From: Parageobacillus thermantarcticus
GTDB taxonomy: Bacteria > Bacillota > Bacilli > Bacillales > Anoxybacillaceae
DNA: 64,000 nt
Reading direction: 5' to 3'
NCBI RefSeq assembly: GCF_900111865.1
Contig: NZ_FOJS01000002.1
Coordinates: forward strand, 62,001-126,000
Shown piece after piece: positions 15,688 to 24,670 of this stretch; position 1 is the stretch's first letter, and each line of letters starts with the position of its first letter. The translations under genes and the position numbers were made by a program. A model generated the notes under the pieces. The model was not told the origin of the DNA. It saw only the letters and a program-made list of their open reading frames with translations, and made no database searches.

Positions 15688-18600
15688 ATGAAACGAAAAC
15701 GATCTCCATTATTGAACCGTTTCAAATATATAAAACCGATTGAACGGTACGCCAATGATCATAGTGAAATGACGTACGGCGACCGCGATTGGGAAAATGT
15801 TTACCGCCGCCGCTGGCAGCACGATAAAGTCGTTCGTTCGACCCATGGAGTTAACTGCACTGGTTCGTGCAGCTGGAACATCTTCGTCAAAGACGGCATT
15901 GTCACATGGGAAGGACAACAAATCGATTATCCGTCGACCGGACCGGATATGCCAGATTTTGAACCGCGCGGCTGCCCCCGCGGCGCAAGTTTTTCATGGT
16001 ACATTTACAGCCCGCTCCGCGTTAAATATCCATACGTGCGCGGCGTCTTGATGGATATGTGGCGGGAAGCGTTAAAAGAACATAAAAATCCGCTTGACGC
16101 TTGGAAAAGCATCGTCGAAAATCCGGAAAAAGCAAAACAGTATAAACAAGCGCGCGGAAAAGGCGGATTTGTCCGCGTCAGCTGGGATGAAGCGTTAACG
16201 CTAGTCGCTACCTCCTTATTATATACCGTCATCAAATACGGCCCGGATCGCAATGTCGGCTTTTCGCCAATTCCCGCGATGTCAATGGTCAGCCATGCAG
16301 CTGGTTCGCGCTTTATGCAGCTCATAGGCGGACCGATGCTCAGCTTTTACGACTGGTATGCGGACTTACCGCCGGCATCGCCGCAAATTTGGGGCGATCA
16401 AACCGACGTTCCCGAATCGAGCGACTGGTATAACTCCGGCTACATTATTACATGGGGCTCGAACGTGCCGCTCACAAGGACACCGGACGCCCACTTTTTA
16501 GCAGAAGCCCGTTACCGTGGCGCAAAAGTTGTTTCCGTCAGTCCGGATTATGCCGAATCCACAAAATTTGCCGACGATTGGCTCAGCGTCAAACAAGGAA
16601 CCGACGGCGCACTCGCGATGGCAATGGGGCATGTCATTTTAAAAGAATATTACGTCGATCAGCAAATTCCTTACTTTCAGCAATACGCGAAAACATATAC
16701 CGATTTTCCGTTCGTCGTCACCTTAAAAAAAGATGGCGACAAATGGGTGGCCGGCCGCTTCTTGCAAGCAAAAGATCTCGGCCGCAACGTCACCAACGCC
16801 GAATGGAAACCGATCGTTTACGATGACAGCACAAACTCGTTTGTGATCCCAAACGGAACGATCGGCTCACGCTGGGACGGCCAAGGAAAATGGAATTTGC
16901 ATATGGTCGATGAGGAAACAGAACAGCCGATTGAACCACGTCTGTCTTTTTTAGGCATCGAAAATGAGCTTATCACGATTCATATTCCTTACTTCTCCGA
17001 TGAAGGAAGCAAAACGATCGAACGCGTTGTCCCGGCAAAAAAAGTGCAAACTGCAGACGGCGAAACATATGTCACAACCGTTTATGATCTCGTTCTTGCC
17101 AATTATGGCATTGACCGCGGCATTGGCGGAAACGTTGCCCGAACATATGACGACCTTGTTCCGTTTACGCCGGCGTGGCAAGAAGCGATTACAGGAGTGA
17201 AACGGGAGCTTGTCATAAAAATCGCGCGCGAGTTTGCGCAAAACGCGATCGACACGAATGGACGCTCGATGATTATTGTCGGCGCTGGCATTAACCATTG
17301 GTTTAACTCCGATACGATTTACCGCGCCGTATTAAACCTCGTCTTGTTCGTCGGCGCGCAAGGCGTCAATGGCGGCGGCTGGGCGCACTATGTCGGGCAA
17401 GAAAAACTTCGTCCGGCAGAAGGATGGCAAATAATTATGACAGCACGTGATTGGACAGCGCCGCCGAAATTGCAAAACGGTACATCGTTCTTCTACTTTG
17501 CGACCGATCAATGGCGCTATGAAGAAACGCCGGTCGATGAACTCGTATCACCGCTTGTGAAAAAAGCGCGCTATTCGCATTACGCGGATTATAACGTGCT
17601 CGCTGCTCGGCTTGGCTGGCTTCCGTCTTATCCGACGTTTAACAAAAACGGCATTGATCTTTACAAAGAAGCGATTGCCAATGGCGCAACAACTCCGGAA
17701 CAAATCGGAAATTACGTGGCCGAACAGCTCAAAACGAAGCAATTGCAGTTTGCGATCGAAGACCCGGACAATGAAGTCAATTTTCCAAGAAACTTAATCG
17801 TCTGGCGCGCGAACTTAATTTCGAGCTCCGGCAAAGGCCATGAATATTTCTTAAAACACTTGCTTGGCACGACGCACGGCTTGTTAAACGATGATAAGGA
17901 CAGCCTGCGGCCGCAAGAAATCAAATGGCGCGACAAGGCACCAGAAGGAAAACTCGACTTGTTAGTGAACCTTGACTTCCGCATGGCGGGAACGGCGCTT
18001 TACTCTGATGTCGTTCTTCCGGCGGCGACATGGTATGAAAAACACGATTTAAGCAGCACCGATATGCATCCATTTATTCATCCGTTCAATCCGGCGATTT
18101 CCGCACCATGGGAAGCACGTTCGGATTGGGATATCTTCAAATCGCTGGCGAAAGCCGTTTCCGACGTCGCCAAACAAATCGGCATGAAGCCGGTCAAAGA
18201 AGTCGTTGCCACTCCGCTTATGCACGATACAGCACAAGAACTGGCGCAGCCGTTCGGCAAAGTCCTCGACTGGAGCAAAGGCGAGTGCGAACCGATTCCG
18301 GGAAAAACGATGCCGAACATTCACGTCGTTGAACGCGATTATACGCTCATTTACGAGAAAATGATCGCACTTGGACCGAACGTAGCCAAACAGCCAATGG
18401 GCATAAAAGGCATCGCTTGGTCAGCTAAAGACGAATATGAAAAATTGAAAAAAACGTTAGGAACAATTAAAGGAGCGTCGGTTGCCGCTGGCTGTCCGGA
18501 CATCAGCGCTGCGAAAAACGTGGCGGAAGCGATTCTCACATTATCCTCGACGACGAACGGCAAAGTGGCGGTAAAAGCGTGGGAAGCGCTTGAGAAAAAA

Positions 18601-19371
18601 ACGGATTTATCGCTCGCTGATTTGGCAAAAGAACGCGAAGAAGAATGTTTTACGTTTGAACAAATCACAGCGCAGCCGAAAACAGTGATCACCTCGCCGG
18701 CATTCAGCGGCTCAGAAAAAGGAGGACGGCGTTATTCGCCGTTTACGACGAACGTCGAGCGGCTCATTCCTTGGCGCACATTGACAGGGCGGCAATCATT
18801 CTATCTCGACCATGAGCTTATGCACGAATTTGGCGAAGCGATGGCGACGTTTAAGCCGATGTTGCAGCACCGTCCGTTCTCGAAAAAGCGTCCAGACGCC
18901 AAAGGAAAAGAAATTATTCTAAACTATTTAACGCCACATAACAAATGGTCGATTCACAGCATGTACTTCGATGCTCTGCCAATGCTCACCCTTTTCCGCG
19001 GCGGCCCGACCGTTTGGATCAACAAAGATGACGCTGAAGAAGCAGGCATTCGCGATAACGACTGGATTGAATGTTTCAACCGAAACGGAGTCGTCGTTGC
19101 CCGCGCTGTTGTTTCCCATCGCTTGCCGCGCGGCATGGCCTTTATGCATCATGCGCAAGACCGGCACATTAACGTTCCGGGCACGAAGCTGACGAACAAC
19201 CGCGGCGGCACGCACAACAGCCCGACGCGCATCCATGTAAAGCCGACGCATATGATCGGCGGATACGCGCAATTAAGCTACGGCTTCAACTATTACGGAC
19301 CAACGGGAAACCAACGCGACTTGTACGTCATTATTCGCAAATTAGAGGAGGTCGATTGGCTTGAAGATTAA
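15688..19371 (+). CDS. narG: Respiratory nitrate reductase alpha subunit
   Basis: Catalytic molybdenum subunit reducing nitrate to nitrite at the cytoplasmic face of the membrane. 1227 residues, typical. Visible: the FS0 cluster ligands His53, Cys57, Cys61 and Cys96; the molybdenum ligand Asp222 in YDWYADLPPASPQ (same number as the E. coli enzyme); and the Mo-bisMGD binding regions along the protein. The N-terminus has no twin-arginine pair in the export form, fitting a cytoplasmic NarG. It overlaps narH by 11 bp. Transcribed from the FNR promoter upstream. Confidence 0.98.
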   Translation: MKRKRSPLLNRFKYIKPIERYANDHSEMTYGDRDWENVYRRRWQHDKVVRSTHGVNCTGSCSWNIFVKDGIVTWEGQQIDYPSTGPDMPDFEPRGCPRGASFSWYIYSPLRVKYPYVRGVLMDMWREALKEHKNPLDAWKSIVENPEKAKQYKQARGKGGFVRVSWDEALTLVATSLLYTVIKYGPDRNVGFSPIPAMSMVSHAAGSRFMQLIGGPMLSFYDWYADLPPASPQIWGDQTDVPESSDWYNSGYIITWGSNVPLTRTPDAHFLAEARYRGAKVVSVSPDYAESTKFADDWLSVKQGTDGALAMAMGHVILKEYYVDQQIPYFQQYAKTYTDFPFVVTLKKDGDKWVAGRFLQAKDLGRNVTNAEWKPIVYDDSTNSFVIPNGTIGSRWDGQGKWNLHMVDEETEQPIEPRLSFLGIENELITIHIPYFSDEGSKTIERVVPAKKVQTADGETYVTTVYDLVLANYGIDRGIGGNVARTYDDLVPFTPAWQEAITGVKRELVIKIAREFAQNAIDTNGRSMIIVGAGINHWFNSDTIYRAVLNLVLFVGAQGVNGGGWAHYVGQEKLRPAEGWQIIMTARDWTAPPKLQNGTSFFYFATDQWRYEETPVDELVSPLVKKARYSHYADYNVLAARLGWLPSYPTFNKNGIDLYKEAIANGATTPEQIGNYVAEQLKTKQLQFAIEDPDNEVNFPRNLIVWRANLISSSGKGHEYFLKHLLGTTHGLLNDDKDSLRPQEIKWRDKAPEGKLDLLVNLDFRMAGTALYSDVVLPAATWYEKHDLSSTDMHPFIHPFNPAISAPWEARSDWDIFKSLAKAVSDVAKQIGMKPVKEVVATPLMHDTAQELAQPFGKVLDWSKGECEPIPGKTMPNIHVVERDYTLIYEKMIALGPNVAKQPMGIKGIAWSAKDEYEKLKKTLGTIKGASVAAGCPDISAAKNVAEAILTLSSTTNGKVAVKAWEALEKKTDLSLADLAKEREEECFTFEQITAQPKTVITSPAFSGSEKGGRRYSPFTTNVERLIPWRTLTGRQSFYLDHELMHEFGEAMATFKPMLQHRPFSKKRPDAKGKEIILNYLTPHNKWSIHSMYFDALPMLTLFRGGPTVWINKDDAEEAGIRDNDWIECFNRNGVVVARAVVSHRLPRGMAFMHHAQDRHINVPGTKLTNNRGGTHNSPTRIHVKPTHMIGGYAQLSYGFNYYGPTGNQRDLYVIIRKLEEVDWLED

Positions 19372-20833
19372 AGCGCAAGTCGGCATGGTGATGAACTTGG
19401 ATAAATGCATCGGCTGCCATACGTGCAGCGTCACTTGCAAAAACACATGGACAAACCGTCCCGGCGCGGAATACATGTATTTCAACAACGTAGAAACGAA
19501 ACCGGGAATCGGTTATCCGAAACAATGGGAAGACCAAGACAAATATAAAGGCGGCTGGGAGCTCAAAAACGGCGAGCTTCAGCTCAAATCCGGTTCGAAA
19601 GCGATGCGTCTTGTCAACTTGTTTTACAACCCATACCAGCCAACGATTGATGATTATTACGAACCGTGGAATTACGATTACGAAACATTGACAAATAGTC
19701 CCGAAAAACGCCATCAGCCGGTCGCCCGTCCGAAATCAGCGATTACCGGCGAATTCATGGAACTGTCATGGGGACCGAACTGGGAAGACGACCTTGCCGG
19801 CGCCCATATTACCGGTCTAAAAGACCCAAACGTCGTCAAAATGGAACAATCGATCCGGGCGGAGTTCGAAAACGTCTTTATGATGTATTTGCCACGCATT
19901 TGCGAGCATTGCATCAATCCGGCGTGCGTGTCAAGCTGCCCGTCGGGTGCGATGTACAAACGCGACGAGGACGGCATTGTCCTCGTCGACCAAAACGCCT
20001 GCCGCGCTTGGCGCTATTGCGTAACGAGCTGTCCGTATAAAAAAGTATATTTCAACTGGCAAACAAATAAAGCGGAAAAATGCACGCTCTGCTTCCCGCG
20101 CATTGAAGCGGGCATGCCGACGATTTGCGCGGAAACGTGCGTTGGCCGCATCCGCTATATCGGCGTCATGCTTTACGATGCCGACAAAGTGAAAGAAGCG
20201 GCAAGCGTGGAAGATGAAAAAGCGCTGTACCACGCCCAGCTTGGCATTTTCCTCGATCCGCATGATCCGGAAGTGATCGCAAAAGCAAAAGAAGAAGGCA
20301 TTCCGGATGAATGGATTGAAGCGGCGCAGCGTTCGCCGATTTATAAAATGATTGTCGACTGGAAAATCGCGCTTCCGCTTCATCCAGAATACCGGACATT
20401 GCCAATGGTATGGTACATTCCGCCATTAAGCCCGATCATGAACATGTTCGAAGGAAAAGGAAGCAAAGCGAACGCGGAAGACATTTTCCCGGCGATTGAT
20501 GAAATGCGCATCCCGATCGAATATTTGGCGAACTTGCTAACAGCCGGTGATGAAGCACATATCCGCATTACGTTGAAAAAAATGGCGGCGATGCGTTCTT
20601 ATATGCGCGCAAAACAAACGAACAAACAGCCGAATATCCACATTATCGAAGAACTTGGGCTAAGCGAACAAGATATCGAAGAAATGTATCGCCTGCTCGC
20701 GATCGCCAAATACCATGACCGCTTCGTCATTCCTTCCTCCCACCGCGAAGAAGTCGCGGAATTATATGCGGAACAAGGAAGCTGCGGCTTGGCGTTCGCC
20801 GGCGGCCCTGGCTCCTGCGGCACGCTTTCTTAA
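19361..20833 (+). CDS. narH: Respiratory nitrate reductase beta subunit
   Basis: Iron-sulfur electron-transfer subunit linking NarI haems to NarG. 490 residues. Four cysteine groups are seen: CIGCHTCSVTC, CEHCINPACVSSC, CRAWRYCVTSC (with Trp in place of one Cys, as in the 3Fe-4S cluster of NarH), and CTLCFPRIEAG...CAETC. The TTG start at 19361 lies inside the end of narG, 9 nt after GAGGAGG, so the two are translationally coupled. Confidence 0.98.
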   Translation: MKIKAQVGMVMNLDKCIGCHTCSVTCKNTWTNRPGAEYMYFNNVETKPGIGYPKQWEDQDKYKGGWELKNGELQLKSGSKAMRLVNLFYNPYQPTIDDYYEPWNYDYETLTNSPEKRHQPVARPKSAITGEFMELSWGPNWEDDLAGAHITGLKDPNVVKMEQSIRAEFENVFMMYLPRICEHCINPACVSSCPSGAMYKRDEDGIVLVDQNACRAWRYCVTSCPYKKVYFNWQTNKAEKCTLCFPRIEAGMPTICAETCVGRIRYIGVMLYDADKVKEAASVEDEKALYHAQLGIFLDPHDPEVIAKAKEEGIPDEWIEAAQRSPIYKMIVDWKIALPLHPEYRTLPMVWYIPPLSPIMNMFEGKGSKANAEDIFPAIDEMRIPIEYLANLLTAGDEAHIRITLKKMAAMRSYMRAKQTNKQPNIHIIEELGLSEQDIEEMYRLLAIAKYHDRFVIPSSHREEVAELYAEQGSCGLAFAGGPGSCGTLS

Positions 20834-20846
20834 TGCGGGGTGATGA

Positions 20847-21398
20847 ATGATGAACAGAGAACAAATGAAAACAGTATTTTTGTGTACTTCCTATTTATTA
20901 TCATATCCCGATGATGCATGGGCAAATTCGTTGGACGATTGCTTAGAAGCGATCCGCACCGTGCAAAATGAGGCGATTATCGATAAAATCACCGCTTTTA
21001 TCCATGAAATCCAAACCATCCCTGCCCGGCAGCGCATGGAACAATACGTCGAAACATTTGATTTCGGCAAAAAAACGAATTTGTACGTCACCTACATGAA
21101 TACCGGCGAACAGCGTGAGCGGGGAATGGAACTTTTGCAGCTGAAACAGCGCTACAAAGCAGCTGGCTTTGATACGACTGAGCAAGAGCTTCCCGATTAT
21201 TTGCCGCTCATGCTTGAGTTTGCCGCCTATGCGGAACAACATCATGTTGTTCCGCTCTTTGAAACATACGCGGACAATATCAGCGAAATCAGAAAACAGC
21301 TTGCTGCCAATCGAAGTCCTTACACCGCCATTTTCGACGCCATTTTTCTAGCACTTGAAGAACTCGGCGTAAAGCTAATCGCGAAAGGAAGTGTGTAA
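20847..21398 (+). CDS. narJ: Nitrate reductase assembly chaperone NarJ
   Basis: Dedicated cytoplasmic chaperone that helps load the molybdenum cofactor into NarG and dock NarGH on NarI. 183 residues, mostly helical, with the family pattern LCTSYLLSYPDDAW at the N-terminus, the FDFGKKTNLYVTYMNTGEQR region, and LPDYLPLMLEFAAYAEQ. It lies 13 bp after narH and 3 bp before narI. Two adjacent ATG codons (20847, 20850) could serve as start. Confidence 0.96.
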   Translation: MMNREQMKTVFLCTSYLLSYPDDAWANSLDDCLEAIRTVQNEAIIDKITAFIHEIQTIPARQRMEQYVETFDFGKKTNLYVTYMNTGEQRERGMELLQLKQRYKAAGFDTTEQELPDYLPLMLEFAAYAEQHHVVPLFETYADNISEIRKQLAANRSPYTAIFDAIFLALEELGVKLIAKGSV

Positions 21399-21401
21399 CC
21401 C

Positions 21402-22106
21402 GTGCTCAAACAATTTCTTTGGGTAATTTTACCTTATATTTCCTTAACCATTTTTATCGGCGGGCATATTTGGCGTTACCAATACGACCAATTCGGCTGG
21501 ACCTCGAAATCGAGCGAAGTATTGGAAAAAAAGCAGCTACGTCTCGGCAGCCTTCTCTTTCATTGGGGAATACTGTTTGTCTTCATAGGACATGTCATGG
21601 GAATTTTGATTCCTGAACCAGTTTACCAAACGCTTGGCATATCGGAAGAAACATATCATCTCATTGCTCTTGTCGGCGGCATTCCAGCGGGACTGCTCGC
21701 TTTCATCGGGCTTATCATCCTCATTCGCCGCCGCATAACAGTAAAACGAGTGCGGGCAACAAGCAGCCGCAGCGACTGGGTCGCTCTCTTTTTCCTTGCG
21801 GTTGTCATCCTGACCGGCCTTTCTTCTACGCTTCTTAATATCGATTCGAACGGCTTTGATTACCGCACAACAATCGGCCCATGGTTCCGCAGCGTCCTAA
21901 CGTTCCGGCCAAATCCAGCTTATATGGAACAAGTTCCAATCTGGTTTCAAATTCATGTGATTGCAGCGTTTGGCATTTTTGCCGTTTGGCCGTTTACACG
22001 GCTCGTGCATGTGTTTAGCTTTCCGCTTCGCTACTTGCGCCGAAGCTATGTCGTGTACCGCAAACGCATGCCGAAGCAAGCGGAACAGCCGCATCAGATT
22101 CATTGA
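21402..22106 (+). CDS. narI: Respiratory nitrate reductase gamma subunit (cytochrome b)
   Basis: Membrane anchor that oxidises menaquinol and carries two b haems. 234 residues with five membrane segments. Candidate haem ligands are His54 and His64 in LLFHWGILFVFIGHVMG and two histidines in the last segment (QIHVIAAFG and RLVHVF), matching the spacing in E. coli NarI. GTG start 3 bp after the narJ stop. Last gene of the operon, followed by a strong hairpin. Confidence 0.97.
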   Translation: MLKQFLWVILPYISLTIFIGGHIWRYQYDQFGWTSKSSEVLEKKQLRLGSLLFHWGILFVFIGHVMGILIPEPVYQTLGISEETYHLIALVGGIPAGLLAFIGLIILIRRRITVKRVRATSSRSDWVALFFLAVVILTGLSSTLLNIDSNGFDYRTTIGPWFRSVLTFRPNPAYMEQVPIWFQIHVIAAFGIFAVWPFTRLVHVFSFPLRYLRRSYVVYRKRMPKQAEQPHQIH

Positions 22107-22194
22107 TCAAAACATGTCTGAATCCCCCTTTCACATATATTCCATCACTCCCTCCTCTTTTTTACAGAGGCGGGAGATTGTTTGGAGCGTATGC

Positions 22195-22239
22195 AAAAAC
22201 GGGATGCGTCCTGTTGCGAAGGAGACATCCCGTTTTTTT
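22195..22239. terminator. Bidirectional terminator between narI and the hemerythrin gene
   Basis: AAAACGGGATG plus CGTCC pairs with GGAGA plus CATCCCGTTTT, with T-runs on both strands. A further GC-rich hairpin (CTCCC..CCTCT/AGAGG..GGGAG) lies at about 22148-22176. Confidence 0.85.
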
Positions 22240-22240
22240 C

Positions 22241-22777
22241 TTATATTTGGCTTATTTTTTTCGTCAATGTTTCTTTTTCCTCGTCGGATAGCAGACGTTC
22301 GGCCATCGGAAATAACACGTTTTCTTCTTTCATAAAGTGTTCCGCTAAAATATGATAAGCGTCGATCACCACATTGGCGAGCGCCGCCGCACTGTCGCGG
22401 TCGACCGTTTCCGGAAGCTCCGCAGTTTTCTCTAAAAAAGAAGCAAGCCGCTGCTTCGCTTGATCATGTTCATACTCCATGACGGCAATCGGGCCAGATG
22501 TTCTTCCGATATACTGCGCCATCATCGGAAACAGCACGCCTTCTTCCCGCTCGGAGTGTGGATCAAGTTCATTGACAAATGCCTGCACACTTTCCCGCAA
22601 TGCATGCAACCGTTCCTTCCAATTTTGTTCTTCCTTGTCGCCGACGATTGCTTGTGCCTGTTCAAACAGACGCTGTTTTTGTTCACGCAACGGTCCATGT
22701 TCCTGTTTCAAACGCCGCAAACCTGCGCATAGCTCCACTTCTTCCTGTCCACCCATATGACAGCAAAATGAATGCAT
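22241..22777 (-). CDS. Hemerythrin domain protein
   Basis: Helical di-iron protein of 178 residues. Candidate iron ligands fit the hemerythrin pattern: His27 (QEHGPL), His74 and Glu78 (DPHSEREE), His104 (EYEHDQA), His147 and Glu151 (AEHFMKEEN). The N-terminus is rich in Cys/His (MHSFCCHMGG). Relatives bind oxygen or nitric oxide or repair iron-sulfur centres. The FNR promoter and the position next to narGHJI point to protection during nitrate respiration, which generates NO. The exact reaction is not deducible. Confidence 0.85.
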   Translation of the reverse strand: MHSFCCHMGGQEEVELCAGLRRLKQEHGPLREQKQRLFEQAQAIVGDKEEQNWKERLHALRESVQAFVNELDPHSEREEGVLFPMMAQYIGRTSGPIAVMEYEHDQAKQRLASFLEKTAELPETVDRDSAAALANVVIDAYHILAEHFMKEENVLFPMAERLLSDEEKETLTKKISQI

Positions 22778-22801
22778 CCTCCATCCCTCCTATTGTTTCT
22801 T

Positions 22802-22851
22802 TGCCATGATTGTACCTTGTTTTTCACAAACACGTTGTGAGCGATATCACA
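22802..22851 (-). promoter_or_regulatory. FNR-dependent promoter of the hemerythrin gene
   Basis: FNR box TGTGAGCGATATCACA at 22836-22851, with TACAAT as -10 on the minus strand at 22809-22814. The box centre is 41.5 bp upstream of the predicted start point near 22802, the same geometry as the narGHJI promoter. Confidence 0.82.
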
Positions 22852-22857
22852 CACCCA

Positions 22858-22894
22858 CAAAAAATGATCACGCAAAAAAGTCGCCTGCGTGATC
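22858..22894 (-). terminator. Second terminator downstream of the hemD-like gene
   Basis: GATCACGCA/TGCGTGATC stem followed on the minus strand by ATTTTTTGTG. It insulates the FNR promoter at 22802-22851 from upstream transcription. Confidence 0.65.
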
Positions 22895-22931
22895 GTTCCG
22901 CATTTTTTCATCAATCATGAATGTTTAGACA

Positions 22932-22965
22932 GAAAAACGCTTAAGGAACCATGTCCTTAAGCGCT
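22932..22965 (-). terminator. Terminator of the hemD-like gene
   Basis: CGCTTAAGGA/TCCTTAAGCG 10-bp stem, then TTTTTCTG on the minus strand. Confidence 0.85.
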
Positions 22966-23005
22966 GTTTATGTAAAAGCGATATATAAGCTGGAAGCAAA
23001 ATGTT

Positions 23006-23818
23006 TTATCCCTGCAATTGGCGTTCGAAATATTGCGATAATGTCACAATCATTGCCCCCATTCGCTCTAGTTCTGGGACAACAACGCGGGTAACCCCTT
23101 CCTCTTGGAGCGCTTCCGCCGTTACTTTTCCGACCGCGCACGCGATCACATCTTCATTCAACGCTTGACAGAACAATTCAATATCCTTTTGTTCTTTTAC
23201 AAAAGAAAACAAAAAGCGAACTTGGATCGCCGCCGTAAAACAAACGGCATCCACTTTCCGATGAATGACTTCCTCATACAGCTTTTCGAGCACTTCCCTA
23301 TCCGGAGCAACATGACGGTACGGAAGTAGTTCAGTATATGCCGCACCGTTTTCTTCAAGGAATTTCTTTAACGTCGGAGCCGTATCTCCATGCAATTGGA
23401 CGACCACTTGCTTTTTGGCAAAGGAATGCTCCTTAAGCGAGCGAATCAGCCCTTTTGTTGTGCCATCGTCGCTAACAGCTATCGGAGAAATGCCTATCTT
23501 TTTTAACGCCGCAACCGTTTTGTATCCACGAGCCGCTACGTTCGCTTGTTGGATCGTTTCCATCCATTCCTCTTTGATCCCGCCTCGCTCGGAGGCCTGA
23601 AGCAACGCCTCTACTCCCACGCCGGTCGTGAAAATAAACCAGTCAGGGCGCATTGCAATCACAGCACGAATTTCATCTTCCAGTTCTCTTTCTTTAGAGA
23701 ATACCGTTCCTTGCGCCGAACGCACAAGCGCAATTCCGCCCTGTTTCTCAATTAGTGTCGTCATTTCCTCCAGCTTTCTTGACGCACATAAAACGATACG
23801 CTTCCCGCGCATATTCAT
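23006..23818 (-). CDS. Uroporphyrinogen-III synthase-like protein
   Basis: 270 residues with the two-lobed HemD fold. Recognisable segments: GKRIVLCASRKLEEMTTLIE at the N-terminus, DWFIFTTGVGVEAL, the hinge QLHGDTAPTLKKFLEENGA, and VDAVCFTAAIQVRFLF with the VIACAVGKVTAEALQEEGV region near the end. The main tetrapyrrole hemD normally lies in hemAXCDBL, so a stand-alone copy beside nitrate genes may be a paralog for sirohaem, or a regulator using only the fold. Starts with GTG/ATG near 23818; MRGKR at 23812 is an alternative. Confidence 0.75.
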   Translation of the reverse strand: MNMRGKRIVLCASRKLEEMTTLIEKQGGIALVRSAQGTVFSKERELEDEIRAVIAMRPDWFIFTTGVGVEALLQASERGGIKEEWMETIQQANVAARGYKTVAALKKIGISPIAVSDDGTTKGLIRSLKEHSFAKKQVVVQLHGDTAPTLKKFLEENGAAYTELLPYRHVAPDREVLEKLYEEVIHRKVDAVCFTAAIQVRFLFSFVKEQKDIELFCQALNEDVIACAVGKVTAEALQEEGVTRVVVPELERMGAMIVTLSQYFERQLQG

Positions 23819-23929
23819 CCCCCTCTACCAATTGCGATTGTATGCCGTTTTGTTTGTTACACAATTCGCGGACTTGATCAATTGCGAATATTTTCATTGT
23901 AAAATACGATCTTGCCACTATGCAATATA

Positions 23930-23969
23930 TAAAAAGCGAGCGGTCCTTCTTAAAGAAGTCCCCTCGCTT
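23930..23969 (-). terminator. Terminator of the small gene at 23976
   Basis: AGCGAG and CTCGCT plus an inner CTTCTT/AAGAAG pairing, with TTTTTATAT following on the minus strand. Confidence 0.7.
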
Positions 23970-23975
23970 CATCAC

Positions 23976-24221
23976 TCAATGCGTATGTACCATCTGTTCT
24001 TCCCTTATATCAAACGACCCGTAAATACGCGCCGGCTCAATGGAAATGACGTGATCTAAGCAGATATTGATAAGCCTCATTTTCCGGTTATACACAAACA
24101 ACTTACGGGCATCTTTATACAATTTGACAGGCAGAAACGTAGCTTCCCCGCGATCTGTTTTAATTTTTACCGGCTGTTTTTCCTCGATCCAAACGATTAA
24201 CTGCTTATACAGTTCTGACAT
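23976..24221 (-). CDS. Small conserved-looking protein of unknown function
   Basis: 81 residues, not recognised. Ribosome site AAGGAGGAT lies upstream of the ATG at 24221. The sequence alternates short beta-like stretches (PVKIKTDRGEATFLPVKLY, KLFVYNRKMRLINICLDHV) and ends IREEQMVHTH. No signal peptide or membrane segment. The end of the gene is followed by a hairpin terminator, which supports its being a real single-gene unit. Confidence 0.65.
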   Translation of the reverse strand: MSELYKQLIVWIEEKQPVKIKTDRGEATFLPVKLYKDARKLFVYNRKMRLINICLDHVISIEPARIYGSFDIREEQMVHTH

Positions 24222-24334
24222 GATAGGGAAATCCTCCTTGACACATCATTTGCTTTAATTATAAAAACAAATGACAAGAGAAGGAATGAAAAAAAATCAA
24301 CAAATTATTATACTTGTTTGCGAAAATATGTCGA

Positions 24335-24364
24335 TAAAAAAGACGCAGGAGATTATCCTGCGCC
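24335..24364 (-). terminator. Terminator left from an immune inhibitor A gene
   Basis: GCGCAGGA/TCCTGCGTC stem followed by TTTTTTATC on the minus strand, 15 bp after the stop of the remnant at 24378. Confidence 0.75.
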
Positions 24365-24377
24365 CATATATTCTAAC

Positions 24378-24548
24378 TTAACGATACAACAAGATGCGCG
24401 CTACCGAACGGTCGGCACTTTCGCCAATGACGCGGATTTTCAATCCATAGTTTGGAATGTTTCGTCCCGCATCGACAACCCCTTTATTTTCGTAAGAGCT
24501 GCTGTCATCAAACAGCGGCAATGGTGTTGAAAAACGAAGATTTATGTC
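24378..24548 (-). pseudogene. C-terminal remnant of an immune inhibitor A-type (M6) metalloprotease
   Basis: Reading the minus strand towards TAA at 24378-24380 gives STPLPLFDDSSSYENKG, then VVDAGRNIPNYGLKIRVIGE and SADRSVARILLYR. This matches the C-terminal end of InhA-like secreted proteases as I recall it. About 55 codons remain open upstream with no start codon or ribosome site, and the catalytic domain is missing. With the intact terminator just downstream, this is the tail of a gene whose body was deleted. Confidence 0.65.
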
Positions 24549-24670
24549 AAAAAAACACTATGAATTCACTCTTAACATCCGACACGTTTTTTGTTTACAA
24601 TGTAATATATTAGCAGTAATTGTTGAATTTGCTTCTACATTGTACCGCATTACGCGAAAGAGGTGCTGCT

